From contig JAVGVS010000667.1 in assembly GCA_032718565.1 (NCBI GenBank), positions 62,001 to 126,000 on the forward strand: a stretch of 64,000 bases of DNA, written 5' to 3'. The notes beneath the pieces were generated by a model. That model was not told the DNA's origin. It saw nothing but the letters and a program-made list of their open reading frames with translations, and did not search any database. The translations under genes and the position numbers were made by a program. Below, piece after piece: positions 1 to 14,096 of this stretch (the first letter of the stretch is position 1; every line of letters starts with the position of its first letter). This DNA comes from Distichodus sexfasciatus (lineage: Eukaryota > Chordata > Actinopteri > Characiformes > Distichodontidae).

Positions 1-400
1 TTCACAGCCACACGGATAGCCTGCTTCCGCGCTAGGTTAACTGAACTCGAGACTAAGATGGATTCGGAGAAATATCTTCACGCTTAGTTAACCAGTGGAT
101 TTACTGTAAATATTGAAGTAGGATGTCAAATGGCAGAAACTTAATATTCCCCATGGGATTGAAATTCCTCACCCGGTGAAAGTCACGCTTTTTAGGATGG
201 ATAAGCCAGCCAAATTTATTCACAACAGTACAGTATAGACCTTCCACTGTTTCAAAACACCAAAAACAAAAAATCTTAAAATACCTCTTACCCCACGCAA
301 CATAAACGCTGCTGAAACCTCCGCTAGCTTACAAGTTTACTCTGGTTTTGCCGCAGAGTCACATATATCTGTGTCATTATTTTACCACACACCTGTACAC

Positions 401-2811
401 TTTATTGCAGTCCAGTTTGCAGAGCAATGAGTGAGCGTCAGCCCGAGCCGTTTCCGAGAGCTGGGAGTGTAAACTGACCGTGTCATCATCAGACGGCTGG
501 GGAGAGAGAGAGAGAGAGAGAGATGTAGGGACAAGAAGAGAAAGAGAGACAGGGATGGAGGAAGTGGGGAATGAGACAAAAGAGAGAGAGGGAGGAAAAG
601 AGGGGAGGAAGAGGTGGGGGAGTGTGTGTGTGTGTGTGTGTAGCTTGTGTGTGTATTATAATTGTAGTGGAGAGTCTTTTGTCTCCGTTGTCGCTGCGAA
701 TACCGAGTCAGGTCCGTGGTTTTTACTCGGGTAAAAATCCTCCATGCTACAGACACATACACACATTAAAACACCTAATAATACAAAGAAAGCTTGCTAA
801 TAAAACAACCTTCTGAGAATGGAGGGATGATGGAGGGATGGCGATGGAGGAGTGTGTACCTGTCGGTGAGCTGAGGTGGTAACAGCAGCGGCTCCCCAGC
901 GGCCGGCAGCTCCAGTGAGTCGGGTTTCTTGTCCACGCGACACGCCTGTAGCTGCAGATACTTAAAGATGTGGATCTTCCCCTTTAAACAGATCTGAAAC
1001 ACGGAGGATTAAAGAGCGTTAATAAAATTCATGTTTTAATAAAAGACCAGAAAAGTCTAGAAATTTAATAAAATACCAAATACGTCTCGATATTTGTATT
1101 CAAGTAGAAACAACATCATATTCTGGTCTTTTACTACATCTATTTATTTGGCCTTTTATAAAATAATAAATGTACTGTTAAAAAAATGTAATTAAAGATT
1201 AAAAGTCTTTATTTTTAGTGACTGTGTTTGGTTTCTTGGGTTTGGATTTGATCTGAGCGTCTGCGTTTTTCTATGTGGCTGGAATTGAAGTTGCAGTTTT
1301 CCACACGACCACTAGAGCGCAGCAGAGTCACACGGTCCACACTCGAGGAGAAACCCACTGATGCAAGTTTCAACCGGTGATGATGTTCATATTGCAACAA
1401 GTAAATATTCAAACACACACACGCACACGCACGTACCTGCGCAGGCGGCGACTGCAGGGGGTTGTTGTCGAGGGCGATGTGCTGCAGCTGGGTGAGTTTG
1501 CGGTAGGAGCAGGGGATCTCAGTGATCTTATTACAGGAGAAATCCAACCTGATCAACCGCAGATCTGACAGCTCTGTAGCAGAGACAGAGAGAGAGAGAG
1601 AGAGAGAGAGGGGGACGTACAGAGAACGAAAGAGAGAGATAAAGAGCAAGAAAGAGAGAAGCAGGAGTAAGAGACGGCAGGAAGAAAGAAAGAGAGAAGA
1701 GAAGATGTGGGGAAGTTATGTATGGTGTGTATATGAGTGTGTATGATGTGAGCATGATGTGTGTGTGTTTGGTGTGTGTGTGTATGGTGTGTATGTGTAT
1801 ATGCTGTGTGTGTGTGTGTGTATGGTGTGTGTGTGTGTGTGTATATGATGTATGGTGTGTATGATGTGTGTGTGTGTGCGTATGACGTGTGTGTGTATGT
1901 ATGATGTGTGTGTGTGTGTGCGTGTGTATGTATGATGTGTGTGTGTGTGTGTGTGTGTATAATGTGTGTGTGTGTATGTCTGTATTATGTGTACGTGTGT
2001 GTGTGTGTGTGTGTGTAAGGTAAATTGCCTGGTAAGACTCCAGACAAGCTTCTCCTGATGCGAGTTCTCGGCCAAAGTAGCGTTTCCCCATCTGAGCAGG
2101 AAGCACCTGAACTTCATTACAGCTGATGTCCTGCACACACACACAGTCAGAACACCACCTGAAACTACACAGTAGGTAAACTCTCTCTCACACACACACA
2201 CACACACGAGCGTACTGACCAGCTCCATCAGGTCTTTGGCTTTGCGCCGCTCTCCTCGAACGGAGGCCAGCTTGTTGTTGCTGAGCACCAGCACACGCAG
2301 AGGCAGGTTAAAGAGGAAGCGCGGCAGAACCGTCAACTGGTTACGACTGCAGATGGACGGGGAGCGGGGGAGGAAGGTGAGGAAAAGAAGAGAAAAGGAA
2401 GAAAGAAAGAAATGGAGGGGAAAAAAAACCAAAAGAAAATAGGAAAGGAAGGAAAAATTGAGAAAGAAAAAAGAGAAAGGGAAAGAAGGATGAAAGAAAG
2501 ATCAAATGAAAAAGAAAGGGGTGAAGGAAGAAAGAAAGAAAGAATAAAATTAAAATAATGAAAAGAAAACGGGGAACGAAAAAAAGATGAAGTTAAAAGT
2601 AAAGAAGGGTGAAAGAAAAAAGAGTAAAACATGAGAGAGAGAAAGAAACGAAAGAAGAAAGAAAACAAAGAAGGAAAGAATGGAAAAAGAAACAAATGAA
2701 GGAAGAAAGTAATGAGAAAAGTAAGAAAGGAATGAAAAGAGAGAGAGAAGATGAAGTACGAAAAAATCTCAATTGAAAGAGCCTTGATTTGGTACTGGAG
2801 CGATGCAACAC

Positions 2812-2849
<38 letters not shown>

Positions 2850-5800
2850 ACAAATAATAATGAATAATAATAATAATAATAACAACAACAACAATAATAA
2901 TAATAATAATAACAGCAGTAATAATAATCATAATCATAATAGTGACCTGAGGTTGAGGTACGTGAGCATCTGCAGGTTGACGATGGCTTCAGGAACGGCT
3001 TTAATGCAGTTGTGGTAGAGGTTGAGTGACTCCAGCGGGGCGAAGCTGCACACCTCAGGGGGGATCTCTGCGAAACGGTTCTTCGACAGGTCTGCAGGGA
3101 GACACGGGGGCGTCAGATCGGCATCATGGGATACGGACGGTTCCGAAATGTCAAAACTAGAATCCTGACGACACGGCTGCAAGTCCGGACTGAAGCGGCG
3201 ACTCGGGGAGAACGTGAGGTTTTACCTGTGATAGGGCGTGGACCGGAGTGTGTGTGTGTGTGTGTGTAACTGGGTGAAAGCGAGGTATTTTGAAGCAGTT
3301 GATCTGATCAGAAGCAGCAGCGGGAGCAGGAACTCACATTCCAGTTGGAACACGCAGAGATATGAACAAAAACAGATAAAAATAGAAACTTCTGGCATTT
3401 TAAAGTAAACAAAGCCCTGATGATGAACAAGAATAACTTCCTACTTTCACCAAACACTAGGCTACACATCCACTTACCCTGCTCACACACACACATACAC
3501 ACATCACACACACACAAACACATCACACACACACACATATATCACACACACACACATATATCACACACACACACATAAACACATACATCACACATACAAA
3601 CACACACACACCACACACATACATCACACATACACACACCACACATACATACACACACATACATACACGTACACACACCACACACATACATCACACATAC
3701 ACACACCACACATACATACACATACACACACCACACACATACATCACACATACATACACACACATACATACACGTACACACACCACACACATACATCACA
3801 CATACATACACACACACACACACACATACATCACACATACAAACACACACACACACACCCCACACACATACATCACACATACACACACCACACATACATA
3901 CACACACATACATACACGTACACACACCACACACATACATCACACATACACACACCACACATACATACACATACACACACCACACACATACATCACACAT
4001 ACATACACGTACACACACCACACACATACATCACACATACACACACCACACATACATACACATACACACACCACACACATACATCACACATACATACACG
4101 TACACACACCACACACATACATCACACATACACACACCACACATACATACACACACATACATACACGTACACACACCACACACATACATCACACATACAT
4201 CACACACACACCACACACATACATACACGTACACACACCACACACATACATCACACATACATCACACCACACATACATACACATACACACACCACACACA
4301 TACATCACACATACATCACACACACACACACCACACATACATACACATACACACACCACACACATACATCACACATACATACACACACACACACACATCA
4401 CACATACACACACCACACACATACATCACACACACATCACACACACACATACATCACACACACATCACACACATACATCACACATACACACACACACACA
4501 TACATCACACACACATCACACACACCACACACATACATCACACATACACACACACACACATACACACACACACACACATCACACACACATCACACACACA
4601 CACATCATAAAGGAAGAATCAAAGAAAGAAAGAGAAAAAAGCAAAGAAAGGAAAAGAAGAAAGAATGAAAGGATGGGAGAAAGAAAAAGCAGAGAAAAAA
4701 GAAAGCAAGCAAAGAAGGGAGGAAGGAAAGAGATAAAGAAGAAAGAAAGAAATGGAGTGAATGATACCAGAAAGAAAGAAAGAACGAAAGAATGAGAAAG
4801 AGAAAAAAAAGAAGATAGATAGATAGAAAAAGGAAAGGTGGGTAAAAAAGGAAGAAGGCAGAAGGAAGGAAAGAGAGGTAGAAAGTGTCTGTGTCATCCG
4901 TTTATATTTTGTAAAAATGCAGCTTGTTGTAGTAAATGGAAAGTAGGAATAAAAAGGGAAAATAAAGCAACATTAATTAAACAGAGGAATTATTAATGAG
5001 ACATTTTCCTCCCGAACGGGATGTGGGCGTGGCTTTGCGTCAGCCAGTGAGAGACGGGGCTTGGCACCGATCAGCCAATCGGGCGAGAGCGGCGCTGCTG
5101 TGACCCAGATCTGCAGGAAGACGGAGAAACACGGCAACCCGGAGTCTGCTCTGACCGCTGCTCATCTCTGACTGGTCATTGGAGTGTAAAGGGGCGGGGT
5201 TTTCTTCAAGCACATGCTGTTGAATACGGTGCTATTTTAATATTGTATTTATGTATTAATTAAAGACGTAATTTAATCAGTTATTATTAGAGTTCTGTTA
5301 TTCACTGTGTGTGTGTGGTTTTAAGGAAGTATTTGTGAGGACCCAAATGATCACACACCAATAATGTGGGGACCCGTGGCATTGTGGGGACATAAAACCA
5401 AGTCCCCACAAAGTTAATCACCACAACATACCTTTAACCTCCCCTTTAATCTAATAAGTCCCCATCATGCTCATATCCTTAAAAGTGTGTGTGTGTGTGT
5501 GTGTAAACCATAATGAGGACTTAATGACCTGATTGCACACTGATCAAATGGGGACGTGTGTCATTATGGGGACATAAAACATCCCTTTAAAATCTGTGTG
5601 TGTATAAAATATACTCAAGTTCAAGTTCTCCAAACAAGCAAGAATCCCTAGGCCAATCCAAATCGAATTAAGACCTTAACTATGTGTGTGTGTGTGTGTG
5701 TGTGTGTGAGTGCTGGAGGGGCTCTTAGACACACACACACACACACACCATGATGTTGATATGTTTTATCGTTCAGTGTCAGAATAAATCTCCTCTCCTC

Positions 5801-6107
5801 GTGCTCTGATCAGTCACTCCTCATTTCCACACCTCCTCTTCTTCTTAGAGCAAGAACGTAACCAGCGGCACAAATGCTAATGAGTCGTACACAGCTAATC
5901 ATACACACACACACACACACACGCAGATTTGGATAAACATGAATACATACATATCATTAGACACAGTCATATTTCTCACTCCTTCACGCCATCTCTCTCT
6001 CTCTCTCTCTCTCTGTATTTTTTAAGTGTCTCATAGGAACTAACAAAGGCCCCAAGTCCCAGCTGTGCAACAGAAGGTCCACAGTCACTTCCCCCCACCC
6101 CAAAACA

Positions 6108-6146
<39 letters not shown>

Positions 6147-8607
6147 ATTCACTCTCTTGACTTCACTCTCCATTTAATGGGATCTCTAATGTCTAATGGA
6201 GTGAAACTGGGAGTTGCTCAAACCATTTACACCACTGGCTTGAGGGATGTGTGTGTGTCTGTGTGTGTGTGTGTGCGTGTGTGCGTGTGTGTGTGAGTGT
6301 GTGTGTTTGAACTCAAGGTCACCGAAAAGTGGGGGGGATATCGGCAGCCTTCCTTAATGTCTTCATAAGAGGGTTCATGTTACACACACACACACACACA
6401 CACACATACCTCGCTATCTTGGTGAAGTTCTTCCACTGACTCCCATTAACAAGAAAAAATATAGCCTATTCAACCATCAACGAGCCAATCAGCATCGATC
6501 CAAACGGGAAACATCGATCAGACATCATACATATTGTATGGTCACTTTATACTGAACTGGAGGTCTGCTTTTTATTAAAAAAGAAGACAATGAAATGTCT
6601 GCTTCAGCTCAGGAATAAAAATGTTTAACGATATTTTAGTGGCTTTTTGTGATTCGATATGAGTGGAAGAGACTTTCAAATCAGCTCATGATATTGTCAC
6701 ACATCGATCGATAAATCAAATCAAACCCATATCATAACAGACATTGTCATATCGTCAAACGTCGAAAAGTTGTAAATTGAAACAATAGGCTATAAATTCT
6801 AACATTATGTTGTGATGGAACTTGGGGTTTACATCCTCGATGGCCCAAATTAGCTCGAAAAAAAAAATCCAACAAACTGACTTAGGCACAGCTGAAATGT
6901 TCGCCGAAAATGCTTGGACCCCGTGGATCGCTATTTGCACTTGGAAAGTAACACTGTTGATTAAAAGTGCACACACCAAGCAGGAAACACACATTCTCTT
7001 CATTTTTAACTGTACAATTACTTGTGTTTTCTGCAGGTGGACTCGCTAATATGTCATGCGCCAAGACACAAACCAGCATCGCAGTGTGTGTCCCTCACAG
7101 TGCCTGAATCTAATTGGCCCGTGGGGTTCTCACGTTGACATGGGGTCCGCTGATTGATCATCTGGGAAGGAAAATGTAATTAAAGAGAGAAACTGCAACA
7201 GACCTGATAACACACACACACACCTTTAGGACAACACCCTGGAGAACACACACACACACACACACAACTTTAGAATGCCAAGCAGCTTCACTAGACTCCA
7301 GTAAAAACTGAGGTATGAAGGTGGAGACCAAAATGTGATTGATTTATGTCTGAAAACTTACACACACACACACACACACTCTGTTAACACTCCTTGATCT
7401 CTAGCATGTCTTTGTTCTTCAGAAGAGGCCAGACTGCAATATCAGACAAAAGCAACAAAACTGACAGAAACAGACAAATAGTCACAAACAAACTGCACAA
7501 AATCCAGTTTTATTGCTTCACCTCCATGCGCAACCTCAACAAAATTGTACTTTAAGTTCCTCGACAATAAAGCTCAACAAACGAAATATACGAGAGAAAA
7601 CACAAATAAACTGAACACCGTAAATAGCCCAGCATAACCAGGGAGTGAGAAGTTGGCGAGAGTCAACCCAAGACTACCGGTTAACTGAACGCTTTTCAAT
7701 TCCAAAAACAAAGTTAATTACTAAGTTAACTAGTAGGTCATTTGGAAGGAGCATATACAAACGTCCGCTTCATTTCTCACCACTATATAACCAAGTTAGG
7801 ACTGATTAAAACATCAAATCCAATGTGGGGTACCTCAGGGCTACGTCTTGGGTCCCATTCCGTTTCCTCAGTCTATGATATCACTGGCTAAAATGATGCT
7901 TTTTTAAAATGATTATAAATTAGAATTTAATAGAATTTTAATCTGATATCCGTCTAATCAGTAAACTATGTCTTTACTTAGTAATCCTCTCCCTCCATCT
8001 CAAGCAACTAAGACATGGAACACGCAACATGGCCACATGGAAGCGGTTCAAGGCTCATTTCCGTGAATTAATCCCATCAATTTGTAATTTGAGACTTTTA
8101 ATATGAAAGCGTGAATTCACCAGCGCACGCAAAAAAAACCTCGCCACAGTCTAGTGTCTAGATAAAGAGGGAAAGAGAGAGAGGGACACAGAGAGAGTGA
8201 TGAACTTTGACACCTGACACAGTAGCTTAAGCACAACCAGTTAAGCACAGACCCAAATTCCACTTCAGCAGAGATCACAGATATAAATTCAAACCACCGT
8301 CAAAGTGCGTTGTGTGATAACTAGCGAGGTTCTTCGTGACTTGACATGGCTTCATGCAGACAAATTAAAAGAATAAAATTGAACTCTGCAGCAGCGTCAC
8401 CTTATAGCAATACTATACTACACACTTGGTAGAACTGGTCGTCCCCAACCAGGTAGTCAGTGGCAGGACCTCACACAGATACGAACACAAAACTGTGTGT
8501 GTTGTGTGTGTGTGTGACACCACAATATTTATGAAGATTATTATCTTGGGTTGTTAGGGTTCTGCTGGCATGAAACCAAGACAGATGCCCAGAAACTGCC
8601 AAAACAC

Positions 8608-8639
<32 letters not shown>

Positions 8640-11600
8640 TTTGAGCATGCCTGCCACTCAGAATTTGGCAGTGTACATATCTCTCCTCCTCTCCCTCTCT
8701 CTCTCCGTCTACAATCCCTCAAGCTCTGTCACTTAAATTTGTCACACCACTTCCAGAACGCGATGCCAGTTTTGTGTGATATTAAGTCACTTTTTTTCTA
8801 AATAGTTCTAGCAAAAATGAAAGATAAAACCCTAAAATTAAAACTTAAGTAAACGTTAGATTTTATACCCTGAAGATGAAGAAAATGTAATTCTAAAAAA
8901 TTTGGAAATATTAATTTAAATTGAAAAATCTCAATCTAAAAGAAAAAAAATCTTTTTACTAAACCTAAATTGTCAATTTTTTTGCTCTATTTTTTAACAT
9001 TACCGTCATTGTCCTTTCACGCAAATTTCACGCTTTTTTTTGCCAAACACGCTCCTGACTACAGTGTCCAGAAATTTGCTTTAAAATAATTTGTCTGAAA
9101 TTAGTCGAAATGTAAAAAATGTGGTTGAATGCGTTTGTGATCATAACCATCGTTTTAAGTTCTGTCACATCAGTTAATCTGTTGGTTAAAAAATTGCTAA
9201 TCAAAAAATTGTATCACGATATATCGGTGTATTGATAAATCAAACGTATTCGTAACAAAGCTTGTAAAAGCCAATGCCTTTTGTTAAGCTTTTTCCCACT
9301 AAAAATCACAGCGCTAAGCAAACAGGATGAAATATTACAATCATAACAAAATGAACAAATGAATGAATGAATGAATGAATATCAACCCCAGTTTCTTTCA
9401 TAACAGTCATTTTTCCTCTTTTTCCCATTTCAGCGAGTCGTTCTCACTCTCACTTTGTCATGCGTTAATAACGGCTGTCGAACCATCCTTCCATCCCCCA
9501 TCTCCCCATCTCCGTTTGTCAGTCCTCCCTCCCTCCCTCCTTCCCTCCTCATCGCTTTGTATCCCAAAAAAGAACGATTCTTCTCCCTGATCTAACGCAG
9601 ACTCGTCTGTCAGAAGAATTCGCAATACAGTAAAAATTTCACTCTGCACATTCCGCGTCTTTAAGCGGCACACGCACACACACACACACACATTGTGTAG
9701 TTATCATGGGGCACCACTGGCAAAAAGAGACCGCCTAAGGGTGTATGTGTGTGTGTGTGAACACATGGTCTCCAGCACTGCCAACTCCCTCTGGCTCCCA
9801 ACAGCGCGCTGAAGATAAAATGAAGACGTTACTCATCACAGTGCTAATCAGGTCACACACATACACACACACTTCAACACACTCACACACACACACACCG
9901 AGTTGCTTGTCTCGCAAAGTAGCCAAAAGCAAATCTTTTACTTCCTCACATCAAACCTCACATCGACTTTTAGTGTATATTTTAATTTAAAAAACAGACC
10001 TCCTCTTCGATATAAAGTCATACAATACGTGTGGCGTCTCGCTGATCTGATCTCATTTTGTATCGTTTTGTATTGTATCGTTGATCATTGAATTTCAATG
10101 TGGACCGATGTATCGTTACAACCCTAGGAGCATGTAGACACACACACATTAAAAGTGCTGCTTGTAAATTAGAAGTAACAGCACTTAATGACCTCTTACA
10201 GTTAATAAGACATCTCAGAAGTGCTAATTTACTGCACACACACACACACACTTCCCCCAGTGCAGCCAGACGGTGCGCGACGGATGCGGTCAAGGCAGCA
10301 GGAGACAGACGGGACTCTAAACTGCATCAGATGGCAGAGTCGAGTCACATGACGCGCAGTCGGAGGAAGCGAAACCTCCATCTCTACCGAAAAACACACA
10401 CATAGCCTTAAAATCGGGGGTTAAACCAAATTACAGCGTCATACCGTGTTATTTCGGTTAATAAAAGATTATTTTGCTTTGGCCATTATTTGTAAGTTTC
10501 ATTTTGCTTTGATAAACCTCCGACAAGGTTTGTACTGTTAATATGCACAACTTTTTAAGTTGAGACATTTTTATAATAAAGAGTGCTTTGTGATTCAGTA
10601 CGTTTTTTAAAGGGACGGTACTTTTAAACAAATCGAAATAGTCTTCATGGGCGAGATTACGACAATTAGAGGATTAACTCCGATTAATTGCCCAGCCTTT
10701 AGATGGCAATTCTTTCTATTTTAATGCCGCAATCTGCAGTTTGTAGAATAACGGTTAGGGAGTTGGCCCTGTGACCGGAAGGTCCCGGACCAGTAAAGTG
10801 CATCACAAGACAATGCAACCTCTGCATGTGACCCATCCGTGAAGGAGCAGTGGGCAGTGCTTGGAAACAGTACCTTGCTCATGAGTACCTCAGTGGTACC
10901 TTTTACGGTGCGGGACTTGAACTTGGCCAACTCCCAAACCGTTATAACAAACAACTGCTCCAACCGAAAATATTAGGAGTTGTTTTTTCTGATATTTTTT
11001 ATGTTGAAGATGAAAAGATTTGGATATTTTAAGGGTTCTGATGTCAGACTCCAGATCGAGGCAATGTGAAGTCAATAAAGATTTCAGAAAAGACGAAGTT
11101 ACACTGAGCTTTTGAGCGCTTCCTTTGGTCTTTAAATTAATCTGCTTGCAATGAATGTATCTTGTGTAGTGTGTGTGTGTGCGTGTGTGTGCCCTTCTAC
11201 AGAATCTTCTCTGAGGCCATTTTCCATCTCAAAGCTCTTATTCTCAAAAGTAACACTGCTCCTTTCTGTACACACACACACACACACACACACACAGCAA
11301 AACCGTTCAACCAAAAGGCTCTGTACTTTTTGCAGCTCAAATCCAGAAATCTCAGACCCCCACAAAAACAAAATATGTATGAATAAACAAATCTACACTT
11401 ACAAATCACACTACACTTTTAGTCTAAATTATTATCAGGAAGAAACTGACAGAGAAACCATGCAACTAAAAAGAAACAAGCAACTAAGCTGGCTAACAAA
11501 CAAAAACAAAAGTGGTGTAGCCTGGCACATAAATATTCTAAATGCTCTGTGTTAGCTTTCCTTCATTTAGTCATCAATGTCTGACCGAAAAAAATTGGAA

Positions 11601-14061
11601 AACTGTGACTGTAGCCGGTTAAGAAAGTTTCACGAGGTGCTGAAATTTTTAGCGTGCTAATACCATGGTAAGCTAAGGAAGCATGAACACAAAAGAACTA
11701 CATATAAAATATTTCACATTCGTGCAATTTATTATCATTCACTGACAGACAACCAGTTTGTGGTTGAGTTACAAATTCCAAAATGTAACACAAATTACTA
11801 GTTATTAATATTTCAACATAATTGGTTACAACACATTACACGACTCCTGCATTACTTTGAGTTACTTTCACCGAAATAAGTGCGGGAGTAAGATTGTAAA
11901 ATGCTAAAATGTAGTTTACTGCAGTTCATTCTACATCCAGTGGAGGGCGATGTGGTGTAGCATAATGATTGTAGCCATACACTAGAAAAAAACTCTCTTT
12001 TACTCGCGCTATTTTTCTCTTGTGACAAAGTACTTGCAGTGTTGGTGATTTCTGAAAATATGAAAACAAAGCAGCACAAAATTTCGGGTTAAAGGTGTGT
12101 TGTAACACGTATTACCGAAATATGTAGCAAACATAATTTTACTGAAAATGTATTAGTAATGCCTTACATTACTGTGTTACAGGAAAAAGTAATATGTTGT
12201 TGTAATTGCATTACTTTATAACACGTTACTCCCCACACACTAAAAACTCTTTCTGCCCCGTGTGAGGCTCGAACTCACGACCTTCAGATTATGAGACTGA
12301 CGCGCTGCCTACTGCGCCAACGAGGCCTGAGAGACAAGCCGCCCCTCTCAGGTTAAAAACAGCCCGAGTGTGTGTGTGTGAGAGCGTGAGAGAGAGTAAG
12401 GGGGATGGTAGTGGGGGGGAAGTGTGACCCGTCCTCAACAAGCAACGCAACAAAACACACACGAGCCCTGATCTGTCATCAGCGAGTCGACGACAAACCC
12501 TGCGATCTGCCGGGAGTCAGGGTTCAAATGTGATGCGTTACAGATGAGCTGAGAGTAATTACCTCTGCCCCCAGAGAGCCCCCCCACTTTCCCACTGTGA
12601 GTGGGTGTGGTGGTCCGTGAAGGTCAAGCTAGCTTCCTTCCCGCAGCTGAGGCCAGTCTGCCGTAAAATAAAGTTGACAGGTTCACAACAAGACAATAGA
12701 GGCGCAAAAGGGACACTCACACAAGCAGGCAAGGATATATGTCTTAGTAGCTAAAGTGCAGAACGCCACCGAGCTAACCACCATGCTAGCAACTTGCTAG
12801 TGACTGACATGGCCTCTTAATATCGGCTAGCACACTTGAAGCTAATGGTGTCAAGTTGGTTGGCGCGGTAGCTAACAAATGTTTCACATTCTAAGCGTTT
12901 GTTAGCTAGTGAATTCACCAACATGCTAGCAACCCTGGCTAACTTGCAGGCAACTGAAAAAGGTAGCAGCTAATTCATCAAAACAGACAGTATTCTATTA
13001 AAACTGGCTAATATTTATATAGTTATAAATGGGAAAAAGAAGACGCACAAAGGGAGGAAGGATATATATCTTAGATCAGTAGCTAATGTGAAGAATGACA
13101 CCAAGCTAACCACCATGCTAGCAACTTGCTATCAACTGACGCGGCAAATTCTAACTTCTTAATATTGGCTAGCATGCTAAACGGCGTCAAGACAGTTAGC
13201 ATGGTAGCTAGCAAATGTTTTGCATTCTAAACATTTATACCAATTTCACCAACAGGCTAGCAACTCCGGCTAGCAGCTAATTCATCAAAACAGAAGGTAT
13301 CCTATTAAAACTGGCTAATATTTATATAGTTTTTTCAGTAAACACATTCTGTTAGGCCTTATTAGCTATTAGCAATGCATCACAGGATCTTTCATTTTTC
13401 ATAAACACTTGTTGCCATCGTATCGATAAGACCAACAAGTTGTTAATTTAGGAAGCGTCTCTATTCTCTCCTGGAGAATAAATAGACCATGACTATGACC
13501 ACTTCCTCTTATAGCCACTGTACCACTTCCTCCGAAGCATGTGGTGATGTCCAAGCCTGGACACTGACATCATATCCCAAACAACTCTCAAATCAAGATC
13601 AAATGTTTAATTAATTATAATATTGATTGGAGGTTGTATCGTCCAACCCCAAAATAAATGTCGAAATCACTTCATGAGGACTTCGTTACTTCAGAGTAAA
13701 TGTCCTGTGTTTGAGTCTCTATGAGAAGAGTGAGGTGTGGCTCCAGTGGTCATGTGCTGGATATGTTGGGTTTTGAACTTCTCTATTTGAGTATTATTAA
13801 AGTGTTGTAAGGAAATGTTGAAGCCACACAATATATACTGAGCGTAGCAGAAAAACTGTGGTTAAACACCAGCACCACTACAAACACGCACTCTCAGAGA
13901 GAGAAAGAGACATGTGGGGAGATAAGGAGAGCAGAGAGGGAGATGGAGAGAGAGAGAGACAGAGTCTTGGGGAAGAGGGGCAGAGTAATGTGGGGTAGAT
14001 ATAGAGGAAAAGACAGAGAGGGAGGGAGGGAGGGAGGGAGGGACGGACGGACGGACGGACG

Positions 14062-14096
<35 letters not shown>

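Noticed and set aside
2803..3018. Poly-Asn open frame suggesting a prion-like protein
   Set aside because: It is an AAT microsatellite on the strand opposite the lrch3 exon.
3542..4258. Cys/Val-rich minus-strand open frames
   Set aside because: Translation of a TGTGTATG repeat; intronic and without any family similarity.
3480..4610. CRISPR-like array (repeats with spacers)
   Set aside because: Units are CA-dinucleotide based without constant repeat length or unique spacers, and the DNA is vertebrate.
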